A stretch of DNA of 15,509 nucleotides, from positions 1 to 15,509 of the forward strand of contig JAEENZ010000144.1 in assembly GCA_016283985.1 (NCBI GenBank), in the 5' to 3' direction. The stretch's first letter is position 1, and every line of letters starts with the position of its first letter. The position numbers and the translations under genes were made by a program. Below the pieces are notes generated by a model. That model had not been told where the DNA came from. It saw only the letters and a program-made list of their open reading frames with translations, and did not search any database. This stretch comes from Bacteroidales bacterium. GTDB lineage: Bacteria > Bacteroidota > Bacteroidia > Bacteroidales > UBA932. Positions 1-7,731 of this stretch are shown here, piece after piece.

Positions 1-1362
1 CAATCCTTGTTTTTCCTCAATGAATTCGCATACAACATGATGTCCACGTATTATCTGTGGAACGAAGAAATTAAGGACGGCCTGTCGTCCTGGGCATACA
101 ACACCGATCCGGTGGCCAAGGTGCGCGCAGTCCGGTATAAGGATGCCGAAGGCAGCGAGGTAGACAGATGGACTCAGATGACGGACGATTATGAGGGTTT
201 TCAGGGGAAAGTCAACGGCAATACCGTTTCTACGGGCATGGATTTCGCCTTGTATTACTCCGACGAGAGCCATGAGAACGTGGTTGCCGTGATAACTTAC
301 GTTTATGCAGGCACACCTGCGGCCGAAGCCGGCCTCAAGCGCGGGGACAAGGTAATAGCCCTGAATGGCACCACCATTACCCCCGAGAACTATAAAAACC
401 TGCTTACATCCACGGTGTTGGGTGGTGGCACCACGGTCCTGACGATGGATGACGGCCACGATGTCTCCCTGGCTTCCAGGCAGATGTATCTGGATCCGGT
501 CAACTGTTACAAGGTTATCGAAAAGGATGGAAGGAAGATCGGTTACCTGCATTATACTAGTTTTACCCTCGCTTCCTGCCAAAAGCTTGTGGAGGTATTC
601 AAAAGTTTCAAGGCGGCGGGCATCACTGAACTTGTCCTGGACCTGAGATATAACTCCGGCGGCTATTCCCGTACTTCGGAATTGCTCGCTTCCATGATAG
701 TGCCGGTAAAAGAAGTGGAGAACGGCAGCGTGTACCAGCAGGATATCTACAATTCCATCCTGACACAGGCATGGAAAGAGAACAAGTCCCTGTTCGGAAC
801 AGAATTCAACATAGGTGAAGACGACGGGGAAAAGGTCATCGTATCGACTGCCGGTGCAAACCCGAATATCTCCAAACTACACGTCATCATGACGGAACAC
901 TCCGCATCGGCTTCCGAAAGCACCGTATGCGGGCTTCTCCCTTACATGGACGTGGATATCATCGGTGAGCGTTCCGGCGGCAAGTTCTGCGGTGGCTTCA
1001 TCGTGGACGGCCCGACGTGGTACAATTGGGTAAAAGACGACATCGGCAAAGACCATTATAACTTTGGGGTCAAGAACACCACCAACTGGGGCATCTACGT
1101 GATGGTTTCCCGCTACGCGGACAAGGATGGCGTTACCGCCAGCATGCCGAACGGGCTCTCGCCGGACATTGAAATCCAGGACAATCCTCTGGACGGATAC
1201 GAGTTGGGTGACGAGAACGAGACGATGCTCTCAGTCGCCATCAACGGCAAACTCCCCGAACCGGGGCCGGAACCCACGGCCGTGATGCGCAGGGGACCGT
1301 CGAGGATGGAAAACCAGATGCCTCGTCCCGCCTTGAGAATCCTTCCCGGAAAACTTCTTTAA
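1..1362 (+). CDS. S41 family peptidase with PDZ-like domain (5' end outside window)
   Basis: Serine protease of the C-terminal-processing (CtpA/Tsp, MEROPS S41) type, probably exported or a lipoprotein in the envelope. The reading frame is open from base 1, so the N-terminus with any signal peptide lies upstream; the first in-window start-like codon (TTG at 7) is unlikely to be real. A PDZ-like segment is encoded at about 238-460 (AGTPAAEAGLKRGD, then VIALNG). The catalytic core has the SASASE motif at 901-918 and a lysine at 982 in GERSGGKF. The serine codon at 907 and this lysine are 25 residues apart, as in the Ser/Lys dyad of S41 proteases, so the enzyme looks active. The last ~35 residues are rich in Pro, Arg and Met and match no domain I know. 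The stop is 1 base before the GH92 start, so the two genes are probably cotranscribed. The family call is firm; the substrate is unknown. Confidence 0.9.
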   Translation, partial: QSLFFLNEFAYNMMSTYYLWNEEIKDGLSSWAYNTDPVAKVRAVRYKDAEGSEVDRWTQMTDDYEGFQGKVNGNTVSTGMDFALYYSDESHENVVAVITYVYAGTPAAEAGLKRGDKVIALNGTTITPENYKNLLTSTVLGGGTTVLTMDDGHDVSLASRQMYLDPVNCYKVIEKDGRKIGYLHYTSFTLASCQKLVEVFKSFKAAGITELVLDLRYNSGGYSRTSELLASMIVPVKEVENGSVYQQDIYNSILTQAWKENKSLFGTEFNIGEDDGEKVIVSTAGANPNISKLHVIMTEHSASASESTVCGLLPYMDVDIIGERSGGKFCGGFIVDGPTWYNWVKDDIGKDHYNFGVKNTTNWGIYVMVSRYADKDGVTASMPNGLSPDIEIQDNPLDGYELGDENETMLSVAINGKLPEPGPEPTAVMRRGPSRMENQMPRPALRILPGKLL

Positions 1363-1363
1363 C

Positions 1364-3559
1364 ATGAAAAGACATATCTCCCTCGTTCTCGCAGTGGCCG
1401 CTTTCCTGGCTGCTGCCTGCTCGGGCCGTACCGACGGCCCGGTCTCCAAGGTCGATCCCCTCATCGGCTCCGGCTTCCACGGGCACGTGTTCGTGGGTGC
1501 AAACGTTCCGTTCGGTTTCGTTCAGGCTGGACCCACGAACGTTTCACAGGGCTGGGACTGGTGCTCGGGATATCATGAATCCGATTCCACCGTCATAGGT
1601 TTTTCCCACACGCATCTTAGCGGCACCGGCTGCGGAGACCTCCTGGACATAACCGTCATGCCCGTGGTAGGCAAGGACCTGGTTTATGCAAGAGGAAAGA
1701 AGGATGATCCCTCCACCGGCCTCTGGTCCTATGCCGACCGTTCACGCGAGATCGCCGAACCCGGCTACTACAGCGTGCCCCTGACCCGTTACGGCATCCT
1801 CGCAGAGATGACGGCCACCGAACGCTGCGCCATGCACAGGTTTACTTTCCCCGCGTCCGATGAATCTGCCATAGTGCTCGACCTGAAGAACGGCGGCAAC
1901 TGGGACCACACCACCGACTCTTTCGTGGAGACTGTCGGCGAAAACGCGATCCGCGGCTGGCGTTTCTCAAAGGGCTGGGCAAGGAACCAGAAGGTTTTCT
2001 TCTATGCGGAGTTCTCCAGGCCCTTCGATTCATCGGAATACATCGCTGCAGTGGATGATTACGGCAAGGACGTGGAGAGGATGTTCACGAGGCTTGATTT
2101 CCGCACGGAGGAAGGGGAGTCCGTGCTCTGCAAGGTGGGCCTCTCTCCGGTCAGCATGGAAGGTGCTCAGATGAATCTGGCCACCGAGATGCGCGGATGG
2201 GACTTCGACCGAGTCCGGTCCAACGCCCGCAAGGCCTGGAACAAGGAACTCTCCAAGATAAAGATAGATGCGGACGACGAAGTGAGCAAGATATTCTACA
2301 CCGCTCTCTACCACTGCCTGATAGCCCCCTCGCTCTTCAACGATGTCGATGGCTCATACCGTGGTTCCGACGATCAGGTATACGAGAAAGCTGACTTCGA
2401 CAACTACACCACTTTCTCCCTCTGGGACACCTACAGGGCCGAAATGCCCCTGCTCTGCATAATCGAACCGGAGCGCATGGACGACATGGTGGAGACCATG
2501 CTGAAGATAGGGGAACAGCAGGGCTTCCTGCCTATCTGGCACCTGATGGGTAACGAAACCTACTGCATGCCGGGAGAGGCGGGCGTCATAGCGGTCGCCG
2601 ACGCCATCGTGAAAGGGTTCTCGGGATTTGACCGCGAGGCCGCCTTCGAGGCTTTGAAGGCTTCCCTGGACACCGTTGGCGTAGGTAACGAATATCGAAT
2701 CAAGTACGGATTCGTTCCCTCCGACCTCTGCAAGGAGTCGCTTGGCAAGGATATGGAATTTGCTATCGCCGATGCAGCCGTGGCAAATGCCGCCCGTGTT
2801 TTGGGCAAAGGCGGGGACGCATCCTTCTACGACCTTCGCAGCCATAGCTACCGTAGCTACATGGATCCCGAGACCGGATTCGCCCGTCCCAGGATGCTTG
2901 ATGGCAGCTGGCGTACCCCGTTCAATCCCTACGGCCACATCAATACCGATTATACTGAGGGAAATGCCTGGCAGTACACCTGGCTGGCCCCGCATGACGT
3001 GGACTGGCTGGTCGAGTTCAGCGGCGGGAAAGAAGGATTTGAGGCAAAACTCGATTCCCTCTTCACGGCTCCATCCGCTCTGGAGGACGGCTCGGCCCCG
3101 GATATCACCGGCATGATAGGGCAGTACGTGCACGGCAACGAGCCCAGCCACCATATCATCTATCTCTACACCATGCAGGGATTCCCCTGGAAGACGGCGG
3201 ACAGGGCACGGGAAGTGATGTTCAACTTGTACGGCACGGGCCGTGACGGGCTCTGCGGCAACGAAGACGTGGGCCAGATGTCCGCCTGGTACGTGCTCTC
3301 CGCCCTTGGTTTCTATCAGACCGAGCCCGCTTCCACGCGCTTCTGGTTTGGCAGTCCCATCGTGGACAAAGCCGAGGTGAAAGCCGGCGGCAAGACCTTC
3401 ACCGTCGTTGCAAACAACAATGGCAAGGAGAACAAATACATCCAGTCAGTAACGCTGAATGGCAAGCCTTACGACCTGCCATTCATAGATTTCAAGGATA
3501 TTCGTTCGGGAGCGAAACTCGTATTCGAGATGGGCCCTGAACCCGCTCTCTGGTATTAG
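1364..3559 (+). CDS. GH92 alpha-mannosidase, lipoprotein
   Basis: Glycoside hydrolase family 92 exo-alpha-mannosidase, a calcium-dependent inverting enzyme family common in gut Bacteroidota, where it trims mannose from N-glycans or yeast mannan. At 731 residues it has the usual length. The N-terminus is a lipoprotein-type signal with the likely lipidated Cys at residue 19; no clear acidic surface-export motif follows it. Family landmarks in order are DPLIG (31-35), GWDWCSGYH (63-71), GFSHTHLSGTGCGD (79-92), TEGNAWQYTW with the probable acid Glu at 532, HGNEPSHH, and GNEDVGQMSAWYVLSALGFY with Asp at 635. All expected motifs are present and the gene looks intact. The HGNEP and WCSGYH signatures resemble alpha-1,2-active members, but linkage specificity is inference. 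It lies 1 base after the S41 gene. No SusC/SusD pair or other glycosidase is in the window, so it is not visibly part of a full utilisation locus. Confidence 0.95.
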   Translation: MKRHISLVLAVAAFLAAACSGRTDGPVSKVDPLIGSGFHGHVFVGANVPFGFVQAGPTNVSQGWDWCSGYHESDSTVIGFSHTHLSGTGCGDLLDITVMPVVGKDLVYARGKKDDPSTGLWSYADRSREIAEPGYYSVPLTRYGILAEMTATERCAMHRFTFPASDESAIVLDLKNGGNWDHTTDSFVETVGENAIRGWRFSKGWARNQKVFFYAEFSRPFDSSEYIAAVDDYGKDVERMFTRLDFRTEEGESVLCKVGLSPVSMEGAQMNLATEMRGWDFDRVRSNARKAWNKELSKIKIDADDEVSKIFYTALYHCLIAPSLFNDVDGSYRGSDDQVYEKADFDNYTTFSLWDTYRAEMPLLCIIEPERMDDMVETMLKIGEQQGFLPIWHLMGNETYCMPGEAGVIAVADAIVKGFSGFDREAAFEALKASLDTVGVGNEYRIKYGFVPSDLCKESLGKDMEFAIADAAVANAARVLGKGGDASFYDLRSHSYRSYMDPETGFARPRMLDGSWRTPFNPYGHINTDYTEGNAWQYTWLAPHDVDWLVEFSGGKEGFEAKLDSLFTAPSALEDGSAPDITGMIGQYVHGNEPSHHIIYLYTMQGFPWKTADRAREVMFNLYGTGRDGLCGNEDVGQMSAWYVLSALGFYQTEPASTRFWFGSPIVDKAEVKAGGKTFTVVANNNGKENKYIQSVTLNGKPYDLPFIDFKDIRSGAKLVFEMGPEPALWY

Positions 3560-4263
3560 GCCTTCGGCTTGAAAAGACAATACAGGGCGTTCTCCATGAT
3601 GTATGCCAGGAGGACGCCTAATATTATGGCCTGCCAGGGAAGATGCAGGAGGATTACCAGGATAAGGATGATGGCTGCGATGCTGAAGATGGCGTAGCGG
3701 AGCATCCTGGTTGCAACGTCCGTCTCGATGTCTTTCCCGAACTTGAGGGAGAACATCGGCAGATTGCTTACCAACAGCCAGCAGAGTACCAGAGACACGG
3801 CAATCATCACCCAGAAGGGCGTGTTGTCGGGCACGATGCAGCAAAGCGATCCGCAGATAAGGGCGGAAGCCGGAGTCGGCAGGCCGATGAAACTCCCGTG
3901 CTGGCGTTCGTCCAGATTGAATTTTGCCAGTCGAAGGGCGCTGAAAACGGCCAGGAGCAGGGGTAGTGCGCACAACCATCTCCAGGGACCTCCCTGATAG
4001 AGGTAGTCTGCCATTCCCGCCATCATGACAGCCGGCAGTACGCCGAAGCTGACCATATCCGCAAGCGAATCGAGTTCCTTGCCTTCAGGGGAATAAGCAT
4101 CCAGAAGACGGGCCGCCAGGCCGTCGCAGAAATCGAATACCACGGCGGCAAGCATTGCCGCGAAGGCGAGGTCGTTGTTCTTGAAGTAAAGCACGATGCC
4201 AATCACCCCGCAGAGAAGGTTCAGCGAGGTGATGGCATTGGGGATATGCTTCTTCAGAGCCAT
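3556..4263 (-). CDS. pssA: CDP-diacylglycerol--serine O-phosphatidyltransferase
   Basis: Membrane enzyme that joins CDP-diacylglycerol and L-serine to give phosphatidylserine, the precursor of phosphatidylethanolamine. The 235-residue protein carries the complete CDP-alcohol phosphotransferase signature D-x2-DG-x2-AR-x8-G-x3-D-x3-D. The residues are D44, D47, G48, A51, R52, G61, D65 and D69, so the metal and CDP binding site is intact. Several hydrophobic helices follow. The N-terminal KKHIPNAITSLNLLCG stretch is typical of the integral-membrane PssA of Gram-positive and Bacteroidota type, not the E. coli soluble type. Its ATG directly abuts the stop codon of the C1 peptidase gene, with no intervening base, which suggests translational coupling. 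It is the last gene of the four-gene minus-strand unit. Its TAA shares bases with the GH92 TAG on the opposite strand, so no room for a terminator exists between the convergent genes. Confidence 0.95.
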   Translation of the reverse strand: MALKKHIPNAITSLNLLCGVIGIVLYFKNNDLAFAAMLAAVVFDFCDGLAARLLDAYSPEGKELDSLADMVSFGVLPAVMMAGMADYLYQGGPWRWLCALPLLLAVFSALRLAKFNLDERQHGSFIGLPTPASALICGSLCCIVPDNTPFWVMIAVSLVLCWLLVSNLPMFSLKFGKDIETDVATRMLRYAIFSIAAIILILVILLHLPWQAIILGVLLAYIMENALYCLFKPKA

Positions 4264-5457
4264 CTACTTGATTCCAAGTTTCTTCTTCAGGTCCTTGGGA
4301 AGGGCGTCCTTGTGGAGCACGATATCCAGGCTCTGGCCCTTGACATAATTCTCGGTCACATACCAGATCCCCTTGTATTTGTTGTCGGTGCCCCAGGAAT
4401 TCTTCACCATATAGTATTTGGTGCCGAACTGGTCGTGGGCTATGCCGTAGATCTGCATGCCGTGGTCGTCGGTGATGGTCTTGTTGTCGAAGCCTTTCTG
4501 ACGGAATTCCTGGTCGGGGACAAGCTCTTCGGGAGCGTCCACGGGCTGAGGCTTGCCTTCTTCCTTCCCGACCCAGTGCTCCTGGTCGGATCCGCCCTGC
4601 TTGGTAACCTTCTTGGGATCCACGAGTACGCCGAGGCCGTTACGGGTGAAACCGGGCTCGCTTACGTCAGCTCCCCAGGCGACGGTGTAGCCTGCGCGGA
4701 TGGCGTCGTCCAGGACCTTCATGAACTCGTCGATGGGCACGTTGTATGCCTCGTCCCAGCGCCAGTTGTCGTTGACTTCGATGGCAAAGGGCTTGTAGAA
4801 CGGATGGTGGGTGAAGGAAGTGAGGCTGACATAGTCTTCGACCTTGAACTTGAGGGCGTCGCGGTAGGATGCGGGAGTATAGCTCTTTCCCTTATAGGTG
4901 AAGGATTCGGGAATCTCTCCGAGGTAAGATTTGAGAATACCTTCGAAACCTGCCTTCCAGGTAGGAGTAAGCTTCCGGTTGGGGTTCTTGACGATGGCGC
5001 CTACGAATGCCTTGAGTGCGGAGTCCAACTCGCCCTGTTCGGGCAGTTCCGTGCCATAGTTCATTCCGGAATATACCTCCTGCGGCATCAGGCCGTAATC
5101 TTCTATGACATGCAGGACGTCATCGGCCTCGCTGCCGGCGGCGAAATTGAGGCAGCCGTCCAGACGGACGTATTTCTCGCCCCTTTCGAGGTAGGACTTG
5201 TAGACTACGAACATTTCGGAGAAATCGGGATAATCCGCTTCGTCCTTGATATTGTTGATGCGTATTATCTCGGATTCGACGAAGCCGAGGGTGGAGAATA
5301 CCCAGCAGGTGCCGCTGCGGTGTTGATTCTTGACGGACGTGATAGGGTTCTCGACATCGGTGGTGAACTGATAGTCGGGCCACTTGATGTTGGGCTTCTG
5401 GGCAAAAGCGGAAGCGCTGAGGAGCAGCAGTGCTGCAAGGATGGCGAACTTCTTCAT
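4264..5457 (-). CDS. Exported C1 peptidase, bleomycin hydrolase / aminopeptidase C-like
   Basis: Papain-fold cysteine peptidase of the C1B (bleomycin hydrolase, PepC) branch. Residues 1-19 form a Sec signal peptide (KK, a hydrophobic core, then a likely cut after AFA), so the enzyme is predicted to be periplasmic, whereas classical PepC/bleomycin hydrolase is cytosolic. Catalytic residues are all visible: oxyanion Gln45 and nucleophile Cys51 in NQHRSGTCWVFS, His332 in DDHGMQIYG, and Asn353 in VKNSWG. At 397 residues it is shorter than the ~450 of classical members. It ends in a lysine-rich tail (KDLKKKLGIK); in bleomycin hydrolases the C-terminus sits in the active-site cleft and shapes aminopeptidase activity, so this tail may change specificity. 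The start lies 2 bases after the aminotransferase stop and the stop abuts pssA. Family assignment is firm; aminopeptidase rather than endopeptidase activity is inferred. Confidence 0.9.
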   Translation of the reverse strand: MKKFAILAALLLLSASAFAQKPNIKWPDYQFTTDVENPITSVKNQHRSGTCWVFSTLGFVESEIIRINNIKDEADYPDFSEMFVVYKSYLERGEKYVRLDGCLNFAAGSEADDVLHVIEDYGLMPQEVYSGMNYGTELPEQGELDSALKAFVGAIVKNPNRKLTPTWKAGFEGILKSYLGEIPESFTYKGKSYTPASYRDALKFKVEDYVSLTSFTHHPFYKPFAIEVNDNWRWDEAYNVPIDEFMKVLDDAIRAGYTVAWGADVSEPGFTRNGLGVLVDPKKVTKQGGSDQEHWVGKEEGKPQPVDAPEELVPDQEFRQKGFDNKTITDDHGMQIYGIAHDQFGTKYYMVKNSWGTDNKYKGIWYVTENYVKGQSLDIVLHKDALPKDLKKKLGIK

Positions 5458-5459
5458 GA

Positions 5460-6656
5460 TTAAACCTTTTTATATTCAACTAACGCTGTTTCAAGTATTT
5501 TCATTGCTTTTTCAAGCTCTGGAATCTCCAGCACGTACGCGACCCGGACCTGGTTGCGGCCCTGCCTCGGCGTGCTGTAGAAGGGCTCTGCAGGAGTAAG
5601 CATCACGGTTTCGCCGTTGAGGCGGTAGTCCGTAAGCAGCCACTTGCAGAAAGCCGTCGCATCGTCCACGGGGAGTTCGGCGACCGTGTAGAAGGCCCCC
5701 TGAGGCTTGGGGGAATACACGCCCTGGATGGCGTTCAGGGCGTCCACGGTGTAATCGCGCCTGGCGATGTATTCTTCGCGGACTGCCTTGAAGTAGCTGT
5801 CCGGGGCATCTATCGCGGCAAGGGATACCGCTTGTCCGATGACGGGAGGGCAGAGCCTGGCCTGTGCAAATTTCGTCACGAGGGCCATCAGCTCCTTATT
5901 TCTGGATACCAGACATCCTATCCTGGCTCCGCAAAGGTTGTAACGTTTTGACACGGAGTCGACAAGTATGGCGTTATCTTCGAAATCCGGAATCTGCATG
6001 ACCGAGAAATAGGGCTCGTCGGTGTAGCAGAACTCGCGGTATGCTTCGTCCGAAATCAGGAATAGGTCGTGCTTCCGGCAGATATCCGCAATGGCCAGGA
6101 CATCCTTCTTGGAATAAACCACACCGGTGGGATTGGACGGGTTGCAGATGATTATGGCCTTTGTGGCGGGGGTGATATGTTCCTCGATCGTTTCCGGGGC
6201 CGGGGCCGCGAAACCGGACTCGATGTCGGTGTGTACGGCATTCACGACCACCCCGTTCATCTTGGCGAGGGTGTTGTAATTGCAGTAGTAAGGCTCCATC
6301 ACCAGCACTTCGTCGCCCGGATCGAAGGCCGCATGGAAGACGAAGCTCAGGGCCTCGCTTCCGGCCGTGGTCACCAGAATGTCCTCCAGGCCAATCTTTA
6401 TGCCTTTCTTAGGGTAGTATTTCTCTACCATGGCCTTGCGCAGTTCGATGGTCCCCGCTGAATTCGAATAGGGGAGATGGTCGAAACTGAAGTCTGCAAG
6501 AGCCTTTGCCACGGATTCCGGAGATTTGATATCCGGGGCGCCGATATTCAGGTGATAAATCTTTACTCCATCGGCCTTTGCCTGGTCGGCGAAGGGAGTG
6601 AGCATCCTGATTGCGGATGCCGGAATGGATCCGGCGGATTTTGAAATACTCGGCAT
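5460..6656 (-). CDS. PLP-dependent class I/II aminotransferase (aspartate aminotransferase-like)
   Basis: Fold-type I aminotransferase of 398 residues that transfers an amino group between an amino acid and a 2-oxo acid using pyridoxal phosphate. I chose the ATG at 6656 because MPSISKSAGSIPASAIRML is followed at once by the family's N-terminal region. The longer open frame upstream, to 6794, encodes Arg/Gln-rich sequence that overlaps the preceding gene. Landmarks are N175 in NPSNPTG, D203 and Y206 in SDEAY, the Schiff-base Lys237 in SVSKRYNLCGARIG, and R371 in NQVRVAY, which should bind the substrate carboxylate. All key residues are present. It starts 17 bases after the stop of the ketopantoate-reductase-like gene and ends 2 bases before the C1 peptidase start, so it sits inside an operon. 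The true amino donor cannot be told from sequence; aspartate is the family default. Confidence 0.92.
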   Translation of the reverse strand: MPSISKSAGSIPASAIRMLTPFADQAKADGVKIYHLNIGAPDIKSPESVAKALADFSFDHLPYSNSAGTIELRKAMVEKYYPKKGIKIGLEDILVTTAGSEALSFVFHAAFDPGDEVLVMEPYYCNYNTLAKMNGVVVNAVHTDIESGFAAPAPETIEEHITPATKAIIICNPSNPTGVVYSKKDVLAIADICRKHDLFLISDEAYREFCYTDEPYFSVMQIPDFEDNAILVDSVSKRYNLCGARIGCLVSRNKELMALVTKFAQARLCPPVIGQAVSLAAIDAPDSYFKAVREEYIARRDYTVDALNAIQGVYSPKPQGAFYTVAELPVDDATAFCKWLLTDYRLNGETVMLTPAEPFYSTPRQGRNQVRVAYVLEIPELEKAMKILETALVEYKKV

Positions 6657-6673
6657 GCTTCTGTATGCTCTGG

Positions 6674-7675
6674 TTAAAACAGGTTCAAGTTGTCGAACGA
6701 GGCGGCGAGCTTGCCGTCTTCTATCTTGTGGATTATCTCCACCACCTTGTCGTTGACGGGCGTCGGGCATCCTACTTTTCGCCCGTAAGCGCAAACGACG
6801 CCGTTGATGGCCTCCACTTCGGTCTTCTTGCCCTTCTCTATATCCTGAAGCATGCTGGCTTTCAGGCGGGCGTGCTTGCGGATTGCAATGGGGATGATGA
6901 AGAAGGATATGGCTTTCTTGACGGGGTTGTGATAATCGAGCAGTTTCACGATATCTTTACCCTGGACGGGCTCAATCCGTATCTTCGCGGTAGCGCAGAC
7001 ATCTATGCACTCTTTGATGAGTGCCTGAACGTATTTGCGGGAAGCCTTGTTTTTCGCTGCTTCTCCGAAAGTGCAACCCAGCACGGTGCTCATGCCGGAA
7101 AACGCCGCATTGATGAGAAGTTTGCTCCAACGGGTGCCTATGAAGTTGGGATCCACTTCCACCGGCCCCATCATCTCCAGTATTGCCTTTACATCCTGAA
7201 GATGGAAGTTCGGATTTGGGGATAGGCTACCCAGGGAGAAAGTGAGGCTGTCGGGGGAACTTGTCAGTTCGCATACGCCCGGGCCGAGCATCGTCGCACC
7301 CCATGCCACGGTGCAGCCGAGCACATGGTCTTCGCCGACAATCTCGCCAAGCAACAACTCCGGTATGCCGTTCTGGAGGGTTACGATCACACCGTCTTCC
7401 GAGAGGAATCCTTTCAGGTATGTGGCAACCTCTGCGTTTTGAAGCTGTTTTGTGAGAAGGAAGATGATGTCGTATTTTCCGGACATCTTGTCCGGTGTAT
7501 AGGCCGTTACCGGCTGGACGAAATTCAACGTACCGCACACCTTTGCTCCTTTTGTGCGAAGTGCTTCGACGTGTGCCACGTTGCGGTTGATAAGCTCGAT
7601 CTGTCCTCCTTTCCTGGTAATGAATGCGCCGAGGATGGTTCCCATGGACCCTGCGCCGTAAATTGCTGCTCTCAT
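6674..7675 (-). CDS. Ketopantoate reductase family protein (ApbA/PanE-like)
   Basis: NAD(P)H-dependent 2-dehydropantoate 2-reductase family, the step before pantothenate and CoA synthesis. The 333-residue protein starts at the ATG at 7675, giving MRAAIYGAGSMG; extending to 7741 would add residues encoded by promoter-like DNA. The Rossmann glycine motif is GAGSMG (7-12). The C-terminal domain has Lys185 and Asn189 in RWSKLLINAAFS, a serine at 274, and Glu286 in KKTEVEAING, matching the catalytic Lys, Asn and Glu pattern of E. coli PanE. It is somewhat longer than PanE (~300). Many paralogues of this family reduce other 2-oxo acids, and no panB, panC or panD is nearby, so I withhold the panE symbol. 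It is the first gene of the minus-strand unit. A TATATTTG promoter element lies 20 bases upstream of the start. Confidence 0.87.
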   Translation of the reverse strand: MRAAIYGAGSMGTILGAFITRKGGQIELINRNVAHVEALRTKGAKVCGTLNFVQPVTAYTPDKMSGKYDIIFLLTKQLQNAEVATYLKGFLSEDGVIVTLQNGIPELLLGEIVGEDHVLGCTVAWGATMLGPGVCELTSSPDSLTFSLGSLSPNPNFHLQDVKAILEMMGPVEVDPNFIGTRWSKLLINAAFSGMSTVLGCTFGEAAKNKASRKYVQALIKECIDVCATAKIRIEPVQGKDIVKLLDYHNPVKKAISFFIIPIAIRKHARLKASMLQDIEKGKKTEVEAINGVVCAYGRKVGCPTPVNDKVVEIIHKIEDGKLAASFDNLNLF

Positions 7676-7695
7676 TTTTTTATACCTATAGATTA

Positions 7696-7703
7696 CAAAT
7701 ATA
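7696..7703 (-). promoter_or_regulatory. Predicted Bacteroidota -7 element for the minus-strand operon
   Basis: On the minus strand this reads TATATTTG, a full match to the TAnnTTTG -7 consensus of the Bacteroidota primary sigma factor. It would start transcription around 7690 and leave a leader of about 15 bases before the ATG at 7675. The -33 region is weak: the nearest TTTG (7731 to 7728) is 24 bases away instead of the usual 19-21. It would drive the four-gene unit ending in pssA. Confidence 0.5.
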
Positions 7704-7710
7704 GTCAGTA

Positions 7711-7730
7711 TTGTGTAATTTTGCACACAA
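7711..7730. promoter_or_regulatory. Perfect 6-bp inverted repeat over the mntP promoter, candidate operator
   Basis: Arms TTGTGT (7711-7716) and ACACAA (7725-7730) are exact inverted copies separated by 8 bases, a 20-base dyad. It covers the predicted mntP -7 element and reaches to 1 base before the first mntP ATG. It also lies just upstream of the minus-strand promoter. A dimeric repressor bound here would block mntP and could affect the divergent operon. No regulator gene is in the window; a metal-responsive protein is only a guess. Confidence 0.35.
7716..7723 (+). promoter_or_regulatory. Predicted -7 element for mntP
   Basis: Reads TAATTTTG, matching TAnnTTTG. No good TTTG is seen 19-21 bases upstream. 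The element ends only 8 bases before the first mntP ATG, so the transcript would have a leader of about 5 bases or less. It sits within the inverted repeat at 7711-7730. Confidence 0.45.
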
Positions 7731-7731
7731 A

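Noticed and set aside
1285..1367. Possible frameshift at the end of the S41 gene: the +1 frame reads on as TVEDGKPDASSRLENPSRKTS and ends in a TGA that overlaps the GH92 ATG.
   Set aside because: The annotated frame is open to its own TAA and neither tail matches a family end I can recall. Nothing in the sequence forces a frameshift.
2354..3154. A 266-codon minus-strand frame inside the GH92 gene.
   Set aside because: GH92 motifs cover both sides of it on the + strand. Long antisense frames are common in coding DNA of this GC content.
4246..5463. A 405-codon open frame on the + strand covering the C1 peptidase gene.
   Set aside because: It is the antisense shadow of a gene with complete catalytic motifs; its translation is a run of Val, Gly, Leu and Asp with no domain.
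6657..6794. N-terminal extension of the aminotransferase by 46 residues.
   Set aside because: The added residues are Arg/Gln-rich, overlap the preceding gene, and the family N-terminus fits the ATG at 6656.
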